Notes under the pieces: model-generated
Database searches by the model: none
What the model was told of the DNA's origin: nothing
Seen by the model: only the letters and a program-made list of their open reading frames with translations
Translations under genes and position numbers: made by a program
Shown here: positions 1 to 13,182 of the stretch, in pieces
How the letters are laid out: the number at the start of each line of letters is the position of its first letter
Position numbering within the stretch: the stretch's first letter is position 1
Source: Amphiura filiformis
Taxonomy: Eukaryota; Echinodermata; Ophiuroidea; Amphilepidida; Amphiuridae
Reading direction: 5' to 3'
DNA: 64,000 nucleotides
Assembly: GCF_039555335.1 (NCBI RefSeq)
Contig: NC_092646.1
Coordinates: 32,494,880 to 32,558,879, forward strand

Positions 1-958
1 AATTGGAACGCGGGGTAAGTTGAAACATTGTATTTTTTTCTGACACAAAAAAATAATTTGGTAAAATACTGGCACCTAGTAATAGGTATTAGTAAGGGTC
101 ATCCACCAAATTAGCAACAGCACTGATGCCCCACCAGTGTTGGCTTGGGAAAGGAATATCTGTTTTTTGACTTACTGACTAATTTTGATACCCCTCAGAA
201 AAGATGCGTTATCTCCATGTTGTTTGAAGATTCAGGGGATTATTTTTTGAGTATCATAAGCACTAGTAGTAAGTTCCAGAATAATGGTAAATAAAAGTTT
301 TATTGTATTTCTTATTTTGTGTAATGAACTTTGAAATGTAAAAATATGCATCGGGGTTAGTTGAAACTTTTGAGATGGGGTTAGTTGACACGTGAAAATC
401 GCATAGAAAAATATGGTTAAAAATTTGACTTTAAAAAAATGTGTAACATGTTTACCATTTCTTCAATATTGCTTTAACATGGTTAAAAAGCAATAATACA
501 AGCAAAAAGTGCACACAGAAAGTACATTTTATAATATTTTAGGCTTCTCATATTTTGGTCCATGGTGACACTCGTCACCTTGTGTCCAAAGTATTGACCC
601 GCACTCCCACATATTTATTTATTCATTTTTTCACACTGATTGTATGTTAAAGGGTGCCTTCAAGGGAAGTATAACCCTAACAACACAATAATAATTATTT
701 TGACATTTTTACAAGCCGTGTTTCAACTAACCACACCCTATGTTTCAACTTACCCCAGGGGTGGGGTTAGTTGAAACACTTTTTTTCAAATTTTCAAATT
801 GGATTATATGAATAATCATAAGCAGGTCCAATAAAGTTTAAGGTTGTATTTGTAGCATGTATGTATATGTTTATACTGATGTGGTTAGTGTTTCTTGAAA
901 GTAATCGGTTTGCGTTAAAAAGACGATTTTGTGAAAAATGTTTCAAATAACCCCAATC
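1..958. mobile_element. Motif-reiterated element (GGGGTTAGTTGAAAC family)
   Basis: A 15-base motif close to GGGGTTAGTTGAAAC occurs at 12-26, 353-367, 377-391 and 763-777, and inverted at 720-734, 742-756 and 940-954. The outermost copies face each other like terminal inverted repeats. The left end is probably cut by the window edge. No coding capacity was seen. Confidence 0.6.
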
Positions 959-1254
959 TCCCCTATATATGGTACTCACTAATGTGCAATCACCTAGCTA
1001 TAGATATCACAGTATCAAAGTGCAGCCCTGTAACCAGGATTTATTGGGGGGGGGGGGCTGAATTTAGCAGAGCAACCCATTGTTTGCTACAAGTCAAAGA
1101 AAGTTCACAAAAATCTTGTTATATACATCTTGCAGATTTGTATTAAAGTCTGTATTAAAGTTTGGAAATTGACAAATAGAGGACTATCTAGTAAGTTGAC
1201 TATTTTTTTAAAATTAAAAGCTCTTGCCATAGTTTGGTGCTGTAAAATTAGCCC
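959..1254. other. Unassigned AT-rich stretch
   Basis: A run of 11 G at 1047-1057 follows CCTGTAACCAGGATTTATT. No exon, RNA gene or clear element end was seen. Confidence 0.4.
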
Positions 1255-1452
1255 AATTGACCTTTTCGGTAAATCCCATAACCCTTTGCGAGCACACCTG
1301 AGAACTCGTCATTTTACGTCACATCGACTTGCAATGCGCAGTAACGATGTTCGATAAACGATGTGCGCATCGGCGCAGAGTGGCGTGACGCAAAATGACG
1401 AGTTCTTAGGTGTACTCGCAAAGGGTTATGGGATTTACCGAAAAGGTCAATT
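1255..1452. mobile_element. 198-bp foldback miniature element
   Basis: Arms of about 60 bp are nearly perfect inverted repeats (AATTGACCTTTTCGGTAAAT and its complement). The centre contains ATGCGCAGTAACGATGTT. A related copy lies at 47364-47566 with the same core (ATGCGCAGTAACAATGTT). Confidence 0.8.
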
Positions 1453-1641
1453 ACTTGGCACTGGATATTTGACATGTGATCAATCAAAGCATACTTCCGA
1501 GGTCTAGCAAAAAAAAAATTAACCAACATTTTATACAGTGTAGTAGGATGAAGTTATGAGGAGGCTTTACATCTTGTCAATGTCATGGCTATAAAATTGA
1601 ATGCTAATAATAGGCATAATCAGGAGAAATGCAACACTAGT

Positions 1642-2888
1642 CGTGTTCAGACGGTGCCTTATCATCGATGGTTACTAATCATCGATGGTAACTTTTAATC
1701 CCTTAATCAACGACAAGCGTCCACACGGCGGCTAACCTTCGACAATTGCAATATTTATCAACAAGCCAGCACCTTGCTCGTTGATAAAAAACCGGAAGTG
1801 GACCGTATAATTCGGGAAAATATTAAATGAAACATGATGTTCTACGATGTTGAATTAAATTTCGTTGGCATGGTTGGTGAAAATTCATAGGCCTAATCAT
1901 GTACTGCTAATAAAAAAATGGTAGAAAAATATTCATGATGAATATACATAATTTATTTCATGCTAAATATTTAACGTGATTTATTTAGCCATGAAATAAA
2001 TAAATAAATAATAACAAAAACAAGCGCGATGAATCCACCAGTGCAGCTAAAAATAAATCGGCTCCAAGACTCACGGTGGCTTCATTATTTTTTATAGTGA
2101 AAAAGATTTTTTTAAAATCATGTTGTTGATCATTGAAAGAAATATTATTTGAAATTAAACAATGAAAGATAAAATTCTGAGACCATAAATAATTTTTATT
2201 TCTTGTGCGCAACAATATACTGAATCCTTAGGTCGAACTGCCGGGAGTTCCCCCAATGGCGCGTAATGTGACACGAGAACGAAGGACAACACCAAAAAAA
2301 ACCATCATAATTTTATTATAATCTTCCGTCTTCTTTTTTCAAGTTTGCTTATTCATTTTAAAACCAAACAATTAATTTAAAAAATACTATAATATCCCAA
2401 CTAAAAATGCAATGATTTGGAGTTGATCCTGACCTTCTGCCGGCAAACTTTCTTGAAGTTTCGACTCAAGCGAGGCAAGCAGATCAACACTGCACTGTTC
2501 GTCGAGATTGCACTGTTCTGATGTGAGCTGTGATTCGGCTTGATCCAGGATTTTGCTACGGAAACTCAGTCTTTCGCTGCTATTTGACGGCGAACAGTTA
2601 CCAGTAAAATGCAAGAAGATCAAGAAACATGCTATGTATGCACTATCAGGTCATTAGAGGTCACGCTTAACTACGACTTCGAAGATAAGCTTGTCTACAC
2701 GGGCACTATCATCGACAACTGCTCGTAGTTTAGGTCTAAACCATAAGATTTCCTATGGTTAGTAACTTGAAGTTTACTCGTTGATTACTAAACCACGATT
2801 GCGTCCACACAGTCACTAACTACAAGCTAATCATCGAAGTTTATAACTACAAGCTAATCAACGACTAATCATCGACCGTCTGAACGTG
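1642..2888. mobile_element. TIR element of about 1.25 kb (TTCAGACGGT ends)
   Basis: Ends CGTGTTCAGACGGT and ACCGTCTGAACGTG are inverted. Near both ends a motif like CTAATCATCGA is repeated several times. A minus-strand open frame at 2387-2623 (78 codons, SLESKLQESLPAEGQDQLQI) may be a remnant of an element protein; I do not recognise it. The superfamily is not assigned; a Harbinger-like element is only a guess. Confidence 0.55.
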
Positions 2889-2941
2889 CCTACTTTTATT
2901 TATCTTACATTTAGTCAGATTAAATTGTCTTCTTCTGATAG

Positions 2942-5900
2942 TAGGGTTGGGCAAATCACCATACTTTTTTTGAAACGAGTGTTTTCTATGGCCAAATTTA
3001 GTGTAGAGTCCAAATCTGCTAACCGCTTTTACGTATGATGACGCTTTGATACCACTAAAGTTCAAAAATTCAAAATGGCCGCCAAAATCACATTTTTAAG
3101 CACTAAATCGCTTATTTTCATACTTTACCAACCTGTGACATGCCTTTTCATAGGTTATCAGGGTCAAGAAACACATTTTTATCACTTTTAACATCAATTT
3201 CTGTACATGAAGGGTGTTAAGTGGTAATTTTTTTTTTTAAACACCCCCAAAACACCAAAAATTTAGTTTTTCCAACATTTTTACACCATTAATATACCTT
3301 GTATGATTTTGTACTGTCTAATATTTAGCTGATTACATTACAAGTCAGCCCCAGCTATTTATCTGGTATTATAGTCCAAACAGCCAATATTATTTTTGGT
3401 CAAGATTGGGAAGAAATAAGTGAAAAGGAGGAGTGGGATAGTGAAGATGATAAAACATCAGAAGACGATACAGCAAAGCGTCCGGAAATCTGCTAAGGAC
3501 TTAACTTATGTCTTTCCAAGTCGCAGAACTGTGATTCGATATCTAGAGGATGCTTCCTGCTGAGTACTTTAAGAGTGATGACGATGTAATTACTGTAGGT
3601 CTTGACGACACAACCAAAGCAGCAGGGCATCAAAATAATGTATGATGTGAAAGCTGATCACATTACCATATCAGGTCCTAACATGTCTCGAAAGACCATG
3701 ACAACAGTCTACAGAAAATATCAGTCACTCAGGAACTGATGGTGCTGTTGCATAATGATCTAAAACTGAACTGCCTTGCAGCGATAGACTTTTGGATGCC
3801 AGATCGTGCAGGCGATTGTTCCAAGCTCTTGCAAAGTCTCGGGTGACTAAAGAGAAAATCCTCAAATGCAGTGCACACACTATACTAGGCGCGACTCACG
3901 TAGCTGACAAAGTCTTTAAGAACATTGAACAGAAAATCTTCGTTCAAGTGAGAAGGTCTTTACATCACCAGGATCAAGTGTCTGCACGCTGGCCCTCATT
4001 GCAATATCAAAGCTATTTTCTCCTAGCCATGTTGCACACTCCATATCACTGTGTAACGAATAAACATCATGGATGGAGATGGAAGACATCGAACATGCCG
4101 GTTTCAAGGGCTTCACTGGTAATAAATTCGGTAGAATTGCAGAGATCACAAAGCAATATTTCCTGCAAAATAGAGCTAAGCGGGTCATATTGGTCTGCCA
4201 ACGAATGCATATGAAGATCATCGTATTCAGCCATTGAGCCACCGCAGGAGAGTTGGAGCAGCCAAGCTCCATCGTATGTTTTACAAAGAGGACCCAAGTT
4301 ATTATGCTAGCTGATGCCAGACATCCACGTCCATGACCCCAGGTTGCGACGGTCTGTGAGATCCCATGACCTAGCAGTGGCAGATAAAACCTTGTCAGCC
4401 ATGAAAGATAATTTCTACCATATACAGCCCACTTATGGAATTCTCTAGCTGCCCAAAATTCCAGCCATTAGATTGAGGGCCAGCTTCAGCCGGCAGGTTG
4501 CTTTCTTGGTGCTTCCTCGTCAGTAGCTTCTTAATGATTTTTTTTGTCTCTGCTGTTAATGCCCAGTTATGCCATGTCGTAAAGAAACAAAAAAAAAGCT
4601 AGCTAAAACGCTAGTTTTGGCAGTGTCGACGTATATTCAGAATAACTGGTTATTGTGTTGTGCTAAAATCTACTCCAAATTGGGATATGCTTTCATTTTC
4701 CCTCTCATGGATCTCTTAGGAATAGATGACAGAGGCAGGAATGTTGATAGAAGTGAGTGTACCTGGTTAGGAGTGCGCAAGTTCTTTGAACGAAAGCTAC
4801 CTGAGCTTAAGCAAGTCAGAGATGAGTCTATGGATAGTGATGATGGCAAGAGTAGACTGTATGGTGCATGCGGTGCTTGATGAAGTGATTGATACGTTAG
4901 AGAGACAGTTATCTGAAATGTCATTCTTCCGCAGTGGTGAGGGTATGGATGTAGAGATTGATGAAGACAAGGTGGAATTTTCACCTCTTACAAATCTAGG
5001 GTGTGAATCAGAATTCGCCAAACTGGATGTATGCATTGTTGCAAGTGGCGGATCTACATCAGTCCAAACCCATTCACGTAAAAACATCGTAACGATAAAT
5101 TGGTTACTTTCTGATCCATCTTTTACGACACTTAGCAATGTTGAAAAATGCAACAAATGGAAATGGGCAAGGACTTCTGACAATGTATCTGATGTAAAGG
5201 AGATAGAGTCAAACTACCTTCATACAGTCAAAATGACTGGCTCTCATGAAAAAAAGCAGAACTGAAGAAGAAGGAACTGACCAGAACAATGAAACTCCAT
5301 GATGAATGCAAGGCCCAGCAGGGCCCTGTGACACCAAGCAAAGTAGGAATACTTGAGGACCGAACAGAAAAGGAACTACTCAGTGAAGTAGGTTATCTGA
5401 GGGTAACAGTTGCCCCTGATATTCATACGATGGAAAATTCAGAATGGCAAAGTTTTCATGCGATGAACTGAGGCAGTCTATACAAAATGCTGTGAAACCA
5501 GAATCTAACTTGGATATTGATATTGATGTTTTATTAAGGAATGTGCTAAAACCCTGAGTTTGACATGGATTAACAGCCAAATAAGGTGTTCACTTTAAAG
5601 TAAACTACCATAGTGACAATAGAAAGAACACTGTTACATCACCTTGCTCTGCTGAAAAAGACGATTTTGGCAAAAATTGGATTAAATTTAATACAAACTC
5701 CACATAACTTGTTACAGGTACATCTATTCACTTTTTAAGCTTAATAGTTGGGTTTCTTGACACCAAAAACCTATAATAAGACATATTGGATGCCATATAA
5801 GTGTAAAATTTACAATTTATTGGCAAAATTATGTAATTTTACGGCCATTTTGAATTTTTGAACTTTAGTGGTATCAAACATCATTGGAGGTCAAAAATTT

Positions 5901-5991
5901 CACCAGATTTGTGTTCTACGCAAAATTTCGCCATAGAAACAATATGTTTTATATTAATATTGATAAAAAAGTTGATGTATGCCCAACCCTA
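2942..5991. mobile_element. Decayed 3.05-kb DNA transposon with long TIRs
   Basis: The ends TAGGGTTGGGCA and TGCCCAACCCTA are flanked by the 7-bp direct repeat CTGATAG (2935-2941 and 5992-5998). The inverted similarity extends about 260 bp inwards, including a shared TTTGATACCACTAAAGTTCA near 3046 and, inverted, near 5862. The interior carries transposase-like coding remnants (3405-5560). Confidence 0.75.
3405..5560 (+). pseudogene. Transposase-like pseudogene of the 3.05-kb element
   Basis: Open stretches in shifting + frames give peptides that belong together: MYDVKADHITISGPNMSR near 3640, GKSRLYG with LVLAVSTYIQNNWLLC at 4569-4880, LERQLSEMSFFRSG with EFAKLDVCIVASGGSTS and WKWARTSDNVSDVK at 4890-5260, and LSEVGYLRVTVAPDIHTM at 5289-5470. 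Several stops and frameshifts separate them. The pattern resembles an invertebrate DNA-transposon protein I have seen but cannot place in a named superfamily. It is not a host gene: it sits exactly between the TIRs of the element and is riddled with breaks. Confidence 0.6.
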
Positions 5992-5998
5992 CTGATAG

Positions 5999-7454
5999 TC
6001 TGTACTCCTCATTGGAAGTTTTGAATTACTGTCCATTAGCCAGTGATGTTTCAAGTGTACTATGTGCTGTTTTGACAGTTTGCCATAAACAGAATAGTTC
6101 CGGAGTGAAATGAATTGTCTGTTTCGCCGAAATCATAATACTGTATTGTTTGTATTAAATGCCCCCTATAAATAAACACCCCCCTTCTATCAATGAAAAA
6201 TGGTCAAAAACGCAAAAAATGTCCATGCCTTATCGTGTGAGTAAGCTTAATTAAAACTAGCATCAGTCATGTCAGTGACAATCGCTAAATTGCATGAACA
6301 AAACTTATTATGATTCAAACTGTCATCTGATCCAGTTCATTGCCTATGGTAGAATTTCACAATTTCTACTGCCTATTAGTATTAAGAAGTGCCCCTAAAA
6401 TATGCACCAAGGGTCACGCTCACCCTTTCTTGCCTTGCCAAAAATAATATCTACTTAACTCAGCACCCATTTATACTATATTGCACCTCCCCTGAATAAG
6501 CCCCGTACGAAAAATATTTAAAAAGTCCAAAAATAACACAATTTGTGAGTATAGCGATAAAACAAAAAATCTGTTTTTTTAACACTTTTTAGGTCAAAAA
6601 AGTTTAGGAAGAATGTCCATTTTTTATAAACTTGCCCCCACCCCCTGTAAAAAAGGTCCACCTTTTCAAAATCTCCACCCCCAAAAAAAAATCCTCCATT
6701 CGGCCTTGCCCCTGAACAAACTGTGATGCCAATTGGCCTATTTTTAGATAGTGTTGAGCTGTTCAAGTTCATATAGGTTGTTATTTCAGGAAAGAGACTT
6801 GACATTGACAATACTTTGATTGAGTGCAGGCAGGGTGATGAGGTGGTGATGTAAAACCAGTCAAAATAAACAAACATAGCACTTCAAATATGTGTGTCAA
6901 GATCATGCTAAGGTCAAGTCATGGGAAAAGTTTTGCTTGGTTTCAGTCCTTGATCCATGTCTGTCAAAGGTAGCCTACACCTACTAGCATTATGGCATCA
7001 TGGTGGGGAAAACTCACATGTAAAGGTGGTTTAGGTACCTGCGCAGTGGTCAAGGGTCCCCTTTTCAGGCTCTTCAGCAGTTCCTTAAGACCCACATTTT
7101 GATCATGCTCCAGTTCTTTGGCCTCAAACTGTGACAACTATAGCTTTTTAACTAAAATTTTGAATTTTTTAGCTTCACTAGACCCCTAAAATGTTGACAT
7201 TTTGTTCAGCAAGCCCCTATTTTGCCCGAAAATCAGTTCTTTGTTCCCAAAGTTCAGTGCTCCACTGCACACACTCCCCTACAAAAAAGTTGAGTGCCCC
7301 TGGGACTGGTTGTCACCTTCAGTAGTAAAGGGATAGTAAAGGGTTGACACCCCATTCTTCAGACAGTCTAATCAAGCTTCAAACTCACCAAATATTATAG
7401 TGCTTCAAATAATTATGTGTGTCAAGTTCATGCTAGGGCATGCATGCCACCAGG
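5999..7454. other. Unassigned AT-rich stretch
   Basis: No supported gene. It contains C-rich simple patches, for example near 6650-6690. Short open frames here are interrupted and not protein-like. Confidence 0.4.
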
Positions 7455-7923
7455 GTGCACTACACCAAATCCTTCCGCATTTGGTGTAACCCTTCATAGT
7501 TCCGGTAAAAAATAGCACCTATGCGAAATATATCGGCGTCCCGAGGGAACCAAGTTTGAGTGACTCTTGGTTGTTTTGATAAAAAAGATAGAATAGGAGC
7601 TCAACATTACATATCTGTTCAGAAAATTTTCTGAATCGAATGTGCATGGGTAATAGGCCCTCGGAACAATATCATGGCGGAACTGGTAAGGAGGCGAAGC
7701 GTGTCGGCTGAAATTCGGGATGGCGCTGTTCAGGAGTTCGTATCTCTCAAGTTTGTCTTAACTTGTCCCGAAAAATTAAATCTAAATAAAAGTTTAATCT
7801 TTATTTAAAACATTGGTTTGATCAAAATATTAAAAATGTTGTTACATGGGGTAGAAAAACAAACTTACTTTCATGTATTTTCCCGTGTATTTCAATGGGA
7901 CGATTATTTAGTGGTGTGTGCCC
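7455..7923 (+). repeat. 469-bp direct repeat, copy 1
   Basis: Begins GTGCACTACACCAAATCC and ends TTAGTGGTGTGTGCCC. It is nearly identical to 8892-9360, with the same start and end points. The two ends are imperfect inverted repeats of each other, so each copy may be a miniature transposon; a pair of long terminal repeats is the alternative. Confidence 0.85.
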
Positions 7924-8891
7924 TTCGAAGACTCATTTTAAATGCTATGGACATGAATAATACCTGATTTTAAGTGCCAAAAAGTTGAGATTTTTTACTG
8001 TAACTGATGTCTTTGCAAAGAAAAAAAGTCTGTTTTTCTATTTCCGCTCTACAAATACGCGATTTCATTCTTAAACGCATACGAGAAATTAGCTTCAAAA
8101 CGCATAAGTTCCGTCGAATTGACAATTTAAGACCGTGCTTGAAATTGAGCTATTTTGGTCCCAATATCATAGAAGTGGTCACTTTTGGTTATCTCGGTGC
8201 TGAAAAAATGAAACATCTTTGGAATTATTTTGATGCAAAATGTAATTATAAGATCAAAACTCAATTATAACCGTTTGGAAAATAATCACTGAACCTTTAA
8301 TTGGGTCTCAATAGACATTTAAAGTCAAAGCAAGTCAAAGCATACAATATTATGGCCTAATGATGACAAAATAACGGCATTTTTATCTCATGACCAAATG
8401 TTGAATTCCCAAGAGAGAAATTTATCAATTAATTCTAATGATGGGGTTTCTTAATTTTAGATCTTGCAAAAATAATACATAACTTGGAAATTTAACATTT
8501 TAGAGTGTCAAATTACCGTTCTATCTACCCATAACACCCCCCCCCCCCCCCAACTTAAGGCATATGCCTATTGACACGCCCTTAATCTAAGAGTGGGGGG
8601 GGGTGAAATGATCACATGTCGCTTTTCGGTCATGTTAAATTTGTGATTGTACATATATTTTTGTAAACAAAGTCACTTTCCTGATGTTAATGGGATTATA
8701 AATACAGTTTAACATGGTCAAAATGTTGCGAAAATTGCGAAAAGTATCATATTTTCACTCAGTCCGAGCTTGTTTGGAGCCCTGTTTTATAACTTTGGAG
8801 TGACTAGCGATAAAAAGCAATTACACTTTTTTAGGATGTTGACCACTGATTCCAAAAATAAAGAATATCAAAAATATTTTTTCTTAGAAGA
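7924..8891. other. Spacer between direct repeats
   Basis: An 87-codon open frame at 8007-8270 is lysine-rich with no recognised motif. A run of C at 8536-8551 and a run of G at 8595-8603 face each other like ends of a small element. I cannot assign a function. Confidence 0.4.
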
Positions 8892-9360
8892 GTGCACTAC
8901 ACCAAATCCTTCCGCATTTGGTGTAACCCTTCATAGTAAAAATAAAAAATAGCACCTATGCGAAATATATCGGCGGCCCGAGGGAACCAAGTTTGAGTGA
9001 CTCTTGGTTGTTTTGATAAAAAAGATAGAATAGGAGCTCAACATTACATATCTGTTCAGAAAATTTTCTGAATCGAATGTGCATGGGTAATAGGCCCTCG
9101 GAACAATATCATGGCAGGAACTGGTAAGGAGGCGAGCGTGTCGGCTGAAATTCGGGATGGCGCTGTTCAGGAGTTCGTATCTCTCAAGTTTGTCTTAACT
9201 TGTCCCGAAAAATTAAATCTAAATAAAAGTTTAATCTTTATTTAAAACATTGGTTTGATCAAAATATTAAAAATGTTGTTACATGGGGTAGAAAAACAAA
9301 CTTACTTTCTTGTATTTTCCCGTGTATTTCAATGGGACGATTATTTAGTGGTGTGTGCCC
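8892..9360 (+). repeat. 469-bp direct repeat, copy 2
   Basis: Same orientation and length as copy 1, differing at only a few bases (for example GGCGTCCC against GGCGGCCC, and GCGGAACTGG against GCAGGAACTGG). The 968 bp between the copies contain no recognisable gene. Confidence 0.85.
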
Positions 9361-11490
9361 ACCATGAGATACCTGCCAAAAATAGCTGCAGAAGGCCTAA
9401 ACAGAGCTTGTATTGCCCTTCCAAAGTCAGGGTTGATGTAGCTTTCATATTTTTAATATTAAATAATGCAAGATCACAAAATATGAATAATTTTAAAGGT
9501 TTGCCAGGTTTTTGGGTCTGAAGAAAAAGGGCAATATAGTACAAACATTATTTTAGCCCTAACTAACATTCTGGAGCTTTCTGACATGGTCACCTATTTA
9601 AAAGGGATACTACCCTGTTACACTTACAGTCTAATAAAGTTCATATTGGTTGAGAACATTGGGCTATTATCCATATATCCCTTATAGAAGACATGACCTT
9701 AATCCCGGACCTTAATCTCACACAGGGGTGCAGATTTCAAATGGGGTCATCCATTCAGGTAGCTCCATTTGAAATTCACACTCCCTGTGTGAATGATTAA
9801 AGGTCCGTAACCCGATCGACAGCATCATCCCCCCGATTTTTTTCATTGTTGATGAGGTTTTGGTATCACATAATAGATACTATTTTTCTCATTACTATCC
9901 TGAAATTTGATGCTCCAAGTCGATGTATTTCTGGAGAAATCATGAAACACAGCGGTTTTTACAGGTTACCAGTTGTTCGCATTTTACACGACACGGGAGT
10001 TTTGGGTAGTCATAGAATGAAATCGGAATAAATTCGGAAGACTTCACCCCAGTACCAATAAAAACACAAAAATGCATCAAATAGACCCCCTAATGTCAAA
10101 CCATAGATGGCGCTATAATGATATAAAACAAAAAACAAAAATAAAGAAATACATAAGAGGCGAAATAAATAAGGAAACATGACCTATATTGTCAAGCATG
10201 ATACGAGGAATATGAACAAAATTATGAGAGCACCTCCCCCCCATTAAAAAATTAGTTAAAAAATAAAACAAAGAAAAATCATAAATATGTGAAAATGTGC
10301 ATCATATAGCTAAAAATAAAGAAATAATTAAGCGAAGTAAATACAGCATGGGCTATCTTGTCAAGAATGATAATGAGCGCAGTGATATGTAATGTTTTTT
10401 AAGATTAATCAGTATGAATAGAGGGTATAAAAGTGTACAGGGCGAGCCGGTTTTCAGTGCCAAGGCTTAACACTTCCTGTTTCCACCGGGACATGCGCTT
10501 CGGCCGTTGTTTCGAATGCCTGACCAGAATGCAATTCACGCGTACCAGTGTATTGGCTTGCTAATATGCTAATTATTCACATCTATGCTGAAATTGTTCC
10601 CGTTTTCTCACACAGATTGATAAAGGGGACAATATTTGACATTGTATGTAAGTTTGAAGAGAATCCATATCCTAAACCGATAGGGTTACCCCCCCCCCCC
10701 CCTTTAAGGTTCAGTCTTCCATAGGCTGTGTATGGATTTCAACTGGACTAGCCCATTTGATTGGAAGCAGGGTTGTATGTAGAGGCTCAATTCGCCAAAG
10801 TTGCTATGAGGCCCTCAAACAGGGAGTGCAAAAAGCACAAGTTCCCACTATAAAAGTCAGAAACAAAAAATAGTTTTGTGTCTAAAGTCCTATCAATCAA
10901 ACTCCAACCAGGTCAGCCAGGCCAGAACACATGTTTGGGTTTTTTTTTTGGGGGGGGTGCAGGTCTTAGAAAAAGTGGACCATTTTCAAATGAAAAGCAC
11001 ACTTGCACAGATTATTATTAAAAGTGGACCTAACCACCTCCCCTAAATATTGCAGTTTTTAGACTTTTTGTATGCCTTACATGTACCACCAAACAGTGAA
11101 CCTTTTGTCAATTTTTTCTTCCACTTTTGAATCTTTTTATTGGAAAAAATAGCAAACAGTGGACCTTTGTGGATGGGGGGGGGGGGGGCTGCATACAGGC
11201 CTGAGGTCAGCTCAATGTTTCACTAGCAAGCTAATTTGTTCCCAAATCTGCATTTTGTATAAAATATGCTCCAGGAATAATCCCCTCTCGAAAAACCTGT
11301 CAGACAAATTAGGATTCTCTTCCTTATAATAATAACCAGGTATTAGAGTGTCCAATCACCTATGAATTAGTTTTACTCATCATAGAAAATGACCAGCAGT
11401 CAAGTTCAATGGCACACAAACTGACCATTGTACCATGAAGCCATATATTGATAATACTAGCAAATGACCATGCCATATCATTCAAACATG
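9361..11490. other. Repeat-rich non-coding stretch
   Basis: Contains a copy of the GGCTATTCCA-type dispersed repeat around 9700-9812, C and G homopolymer runs (10688-10702, 10949-10956, 11175-11188) and many short degenerate fragments. No exon was supported. Confidence 0.4.
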
Positions 11491-11500
11491 CTCATAAGTC

Positions 11501-11910
11501 AGGGTACAGTTCTTTAACCTAATAGGGTTGTACATTCACAGAATGACCTCTGGGTTTTAAAACTGATACCTTACAACTTGAGGTCAACCGTTACACTATG
11601 CATGTTGAGTGGATGTTATTGAACTGTGGCACTGGGTATGATACTATTTAGGCTCATACAGCACTGACCAATGTACTATAAAGCCACACGTAAATGACCA
11701 TTCCATATTGCAGAGCAGAGTTGCCAAAATGCACAATGAGTAAAAACTATCTCATATCTAACTATCTCAATTCAACATGCATGCCTCAAAAGTTGACCTC
11801 AAGTTGTGTAGAGTTTTAGTTTTTGTTCCCAACAGACTCAAAGGTCATTCTATTCATGTGGAAGTCTGTTGGCTTAAAGAACTGTGTATTGACAGATGAG
11901 CTTGTTTGAG
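11501..11910. repeat. Dispersed repeat with two inverted arms
   Basis: The left arm (11501-11636; CAGTTCTTTAACC, ACTTGAGGTCAA) and right arm (11790-11910; TTGACCTCAAGTTG, TTAAAGAACTGTG) are inverted copies. Single arms recur at 24415-24605 and, in opposite orientation, at 41391-41575. It is probably a non-autonomous element family. Confidence 0.6.
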
Positions 11911-12172
11911 ATCCAAGTGAAGGCACCAATGTCCACCTAATTGGGCCACTTTCAAATAGCCTGCCAGGCCTTGCTTATTACAGGGCTTTAAAAAGTTTGT
12001 CCTTTCCTGACCAACCCAAAAAATTAAATATGGACATAATTCAACACCAAACTTGAGGGGAAATTTGTTTTTCAAAAGCATATTTCCCTTCATTTGGGCA
12101 ATTTTCATTTTATTTCATTGTCTCTAAACAGATGAATTGTCCTTTTCTTGGATTAGGCGACAAATAATGCAC

Positions 12173-13182
12173 CTGTCAATTGCAGTCCCCGCCCCGGGAC
12201 CCGGGCAATAGCGGGGACCTAGCCGAGACTTAGCCTGGGATGTAACAGCTCATTGGATCCCTGCACTGCTGGGACATAGCCGGGACTTATACGGGGATGT
12301 AATGCATTGCGAAAGGGCCGGGGATCTACCCAGGACGTTATAAAAGAGTCATTTCAACTGTGCAGGGTCGTAAGCGGGGGAAACACTGATCTGTTCTATC
12401 CATTTACCAGGTTCTTTGACATTATGATTTGAGTCTCGGAATTCATGCACATTTTGTGATCTTTTTGGCAGTTGCCCCGGGGTCAGGAGCAGGGACTTGC
12501 CCGAGGATGTACAAGAAAATATTGCCCCGCCCCGCACACAGTGTCAACACACCCTGTATTATAAATATTTTTTCCATACAGCTCAATACTCTGTTGAAAT
12601 CAATATTCTATTATTGACACAGATAAAGAAAGTTTACATATGCATTGTGTTATAGGTAGTGCACCTGGAACTTAACTAAATGGGCTAAACGCGTTCCTTT
12701 AAACCTATAAAGTATAATTGTCATTCTCAAAATTAAATATATCTCAATTTTTACTTTGGATTTCAAATTTTTTACATTAAAAATGCAGTAAAAGATATCC
12801 ACAGTAAGCTGCAAGGCCCCGCTAATTAGTGTACTGCTTTTCGAAAGAGTGTACTGGAAACAAAACCCTGGTTTTACCTGAAAACAAATTTTTTCTTGTA
12901 ATAGAAACATCATATGGGTACTAGAGCATGCACAAATCGTAATAATGTGTAGAATATAGAAACGCTGTGGTATCTCATATGATAGTCATGGTATGCTTAG
13001 CCTGAGTCGCTCGGCCTATCTCGAACAAAATCGCGATGCGTAGCTGTTAAAAAACGAGAGGATTCTCTGTACTATCACGGCAATTTTTAACACGAAGATA
13101 TAGGGATGATGACGATGTGCCGCAGGTCCCGCTAAGTCCCCACTATACCCGGGTCCCGGGAGTCAGGGACTGCAACTGACAG
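12173..13182. mobile_element. GC-rich-ended TIR element of about 1 kb
   Basis: Ends CTGTCAATTGCAGTCC and GGACTGCAACTGACAG are inverted. The left 400 bp reiterate motifs like GCCGGGACTTA and GGGGATGTAA, with GC content well above the surroundings. A related element lies in opposite orientation at 14050-14840. No coding region was recognised. Confidence 0.65.

Noticed and set aside
3792..4297. Open frames as functional genes on both strands
   Set aside because: They fall inside the decayed transposase-like pseudogene between long TIRs; minus frames are shadows.
8007..8270. 87-codon open frame as a gene
   Set aside because: No motif, no splice context, lies between two repeat copies; length is plausible by chance.
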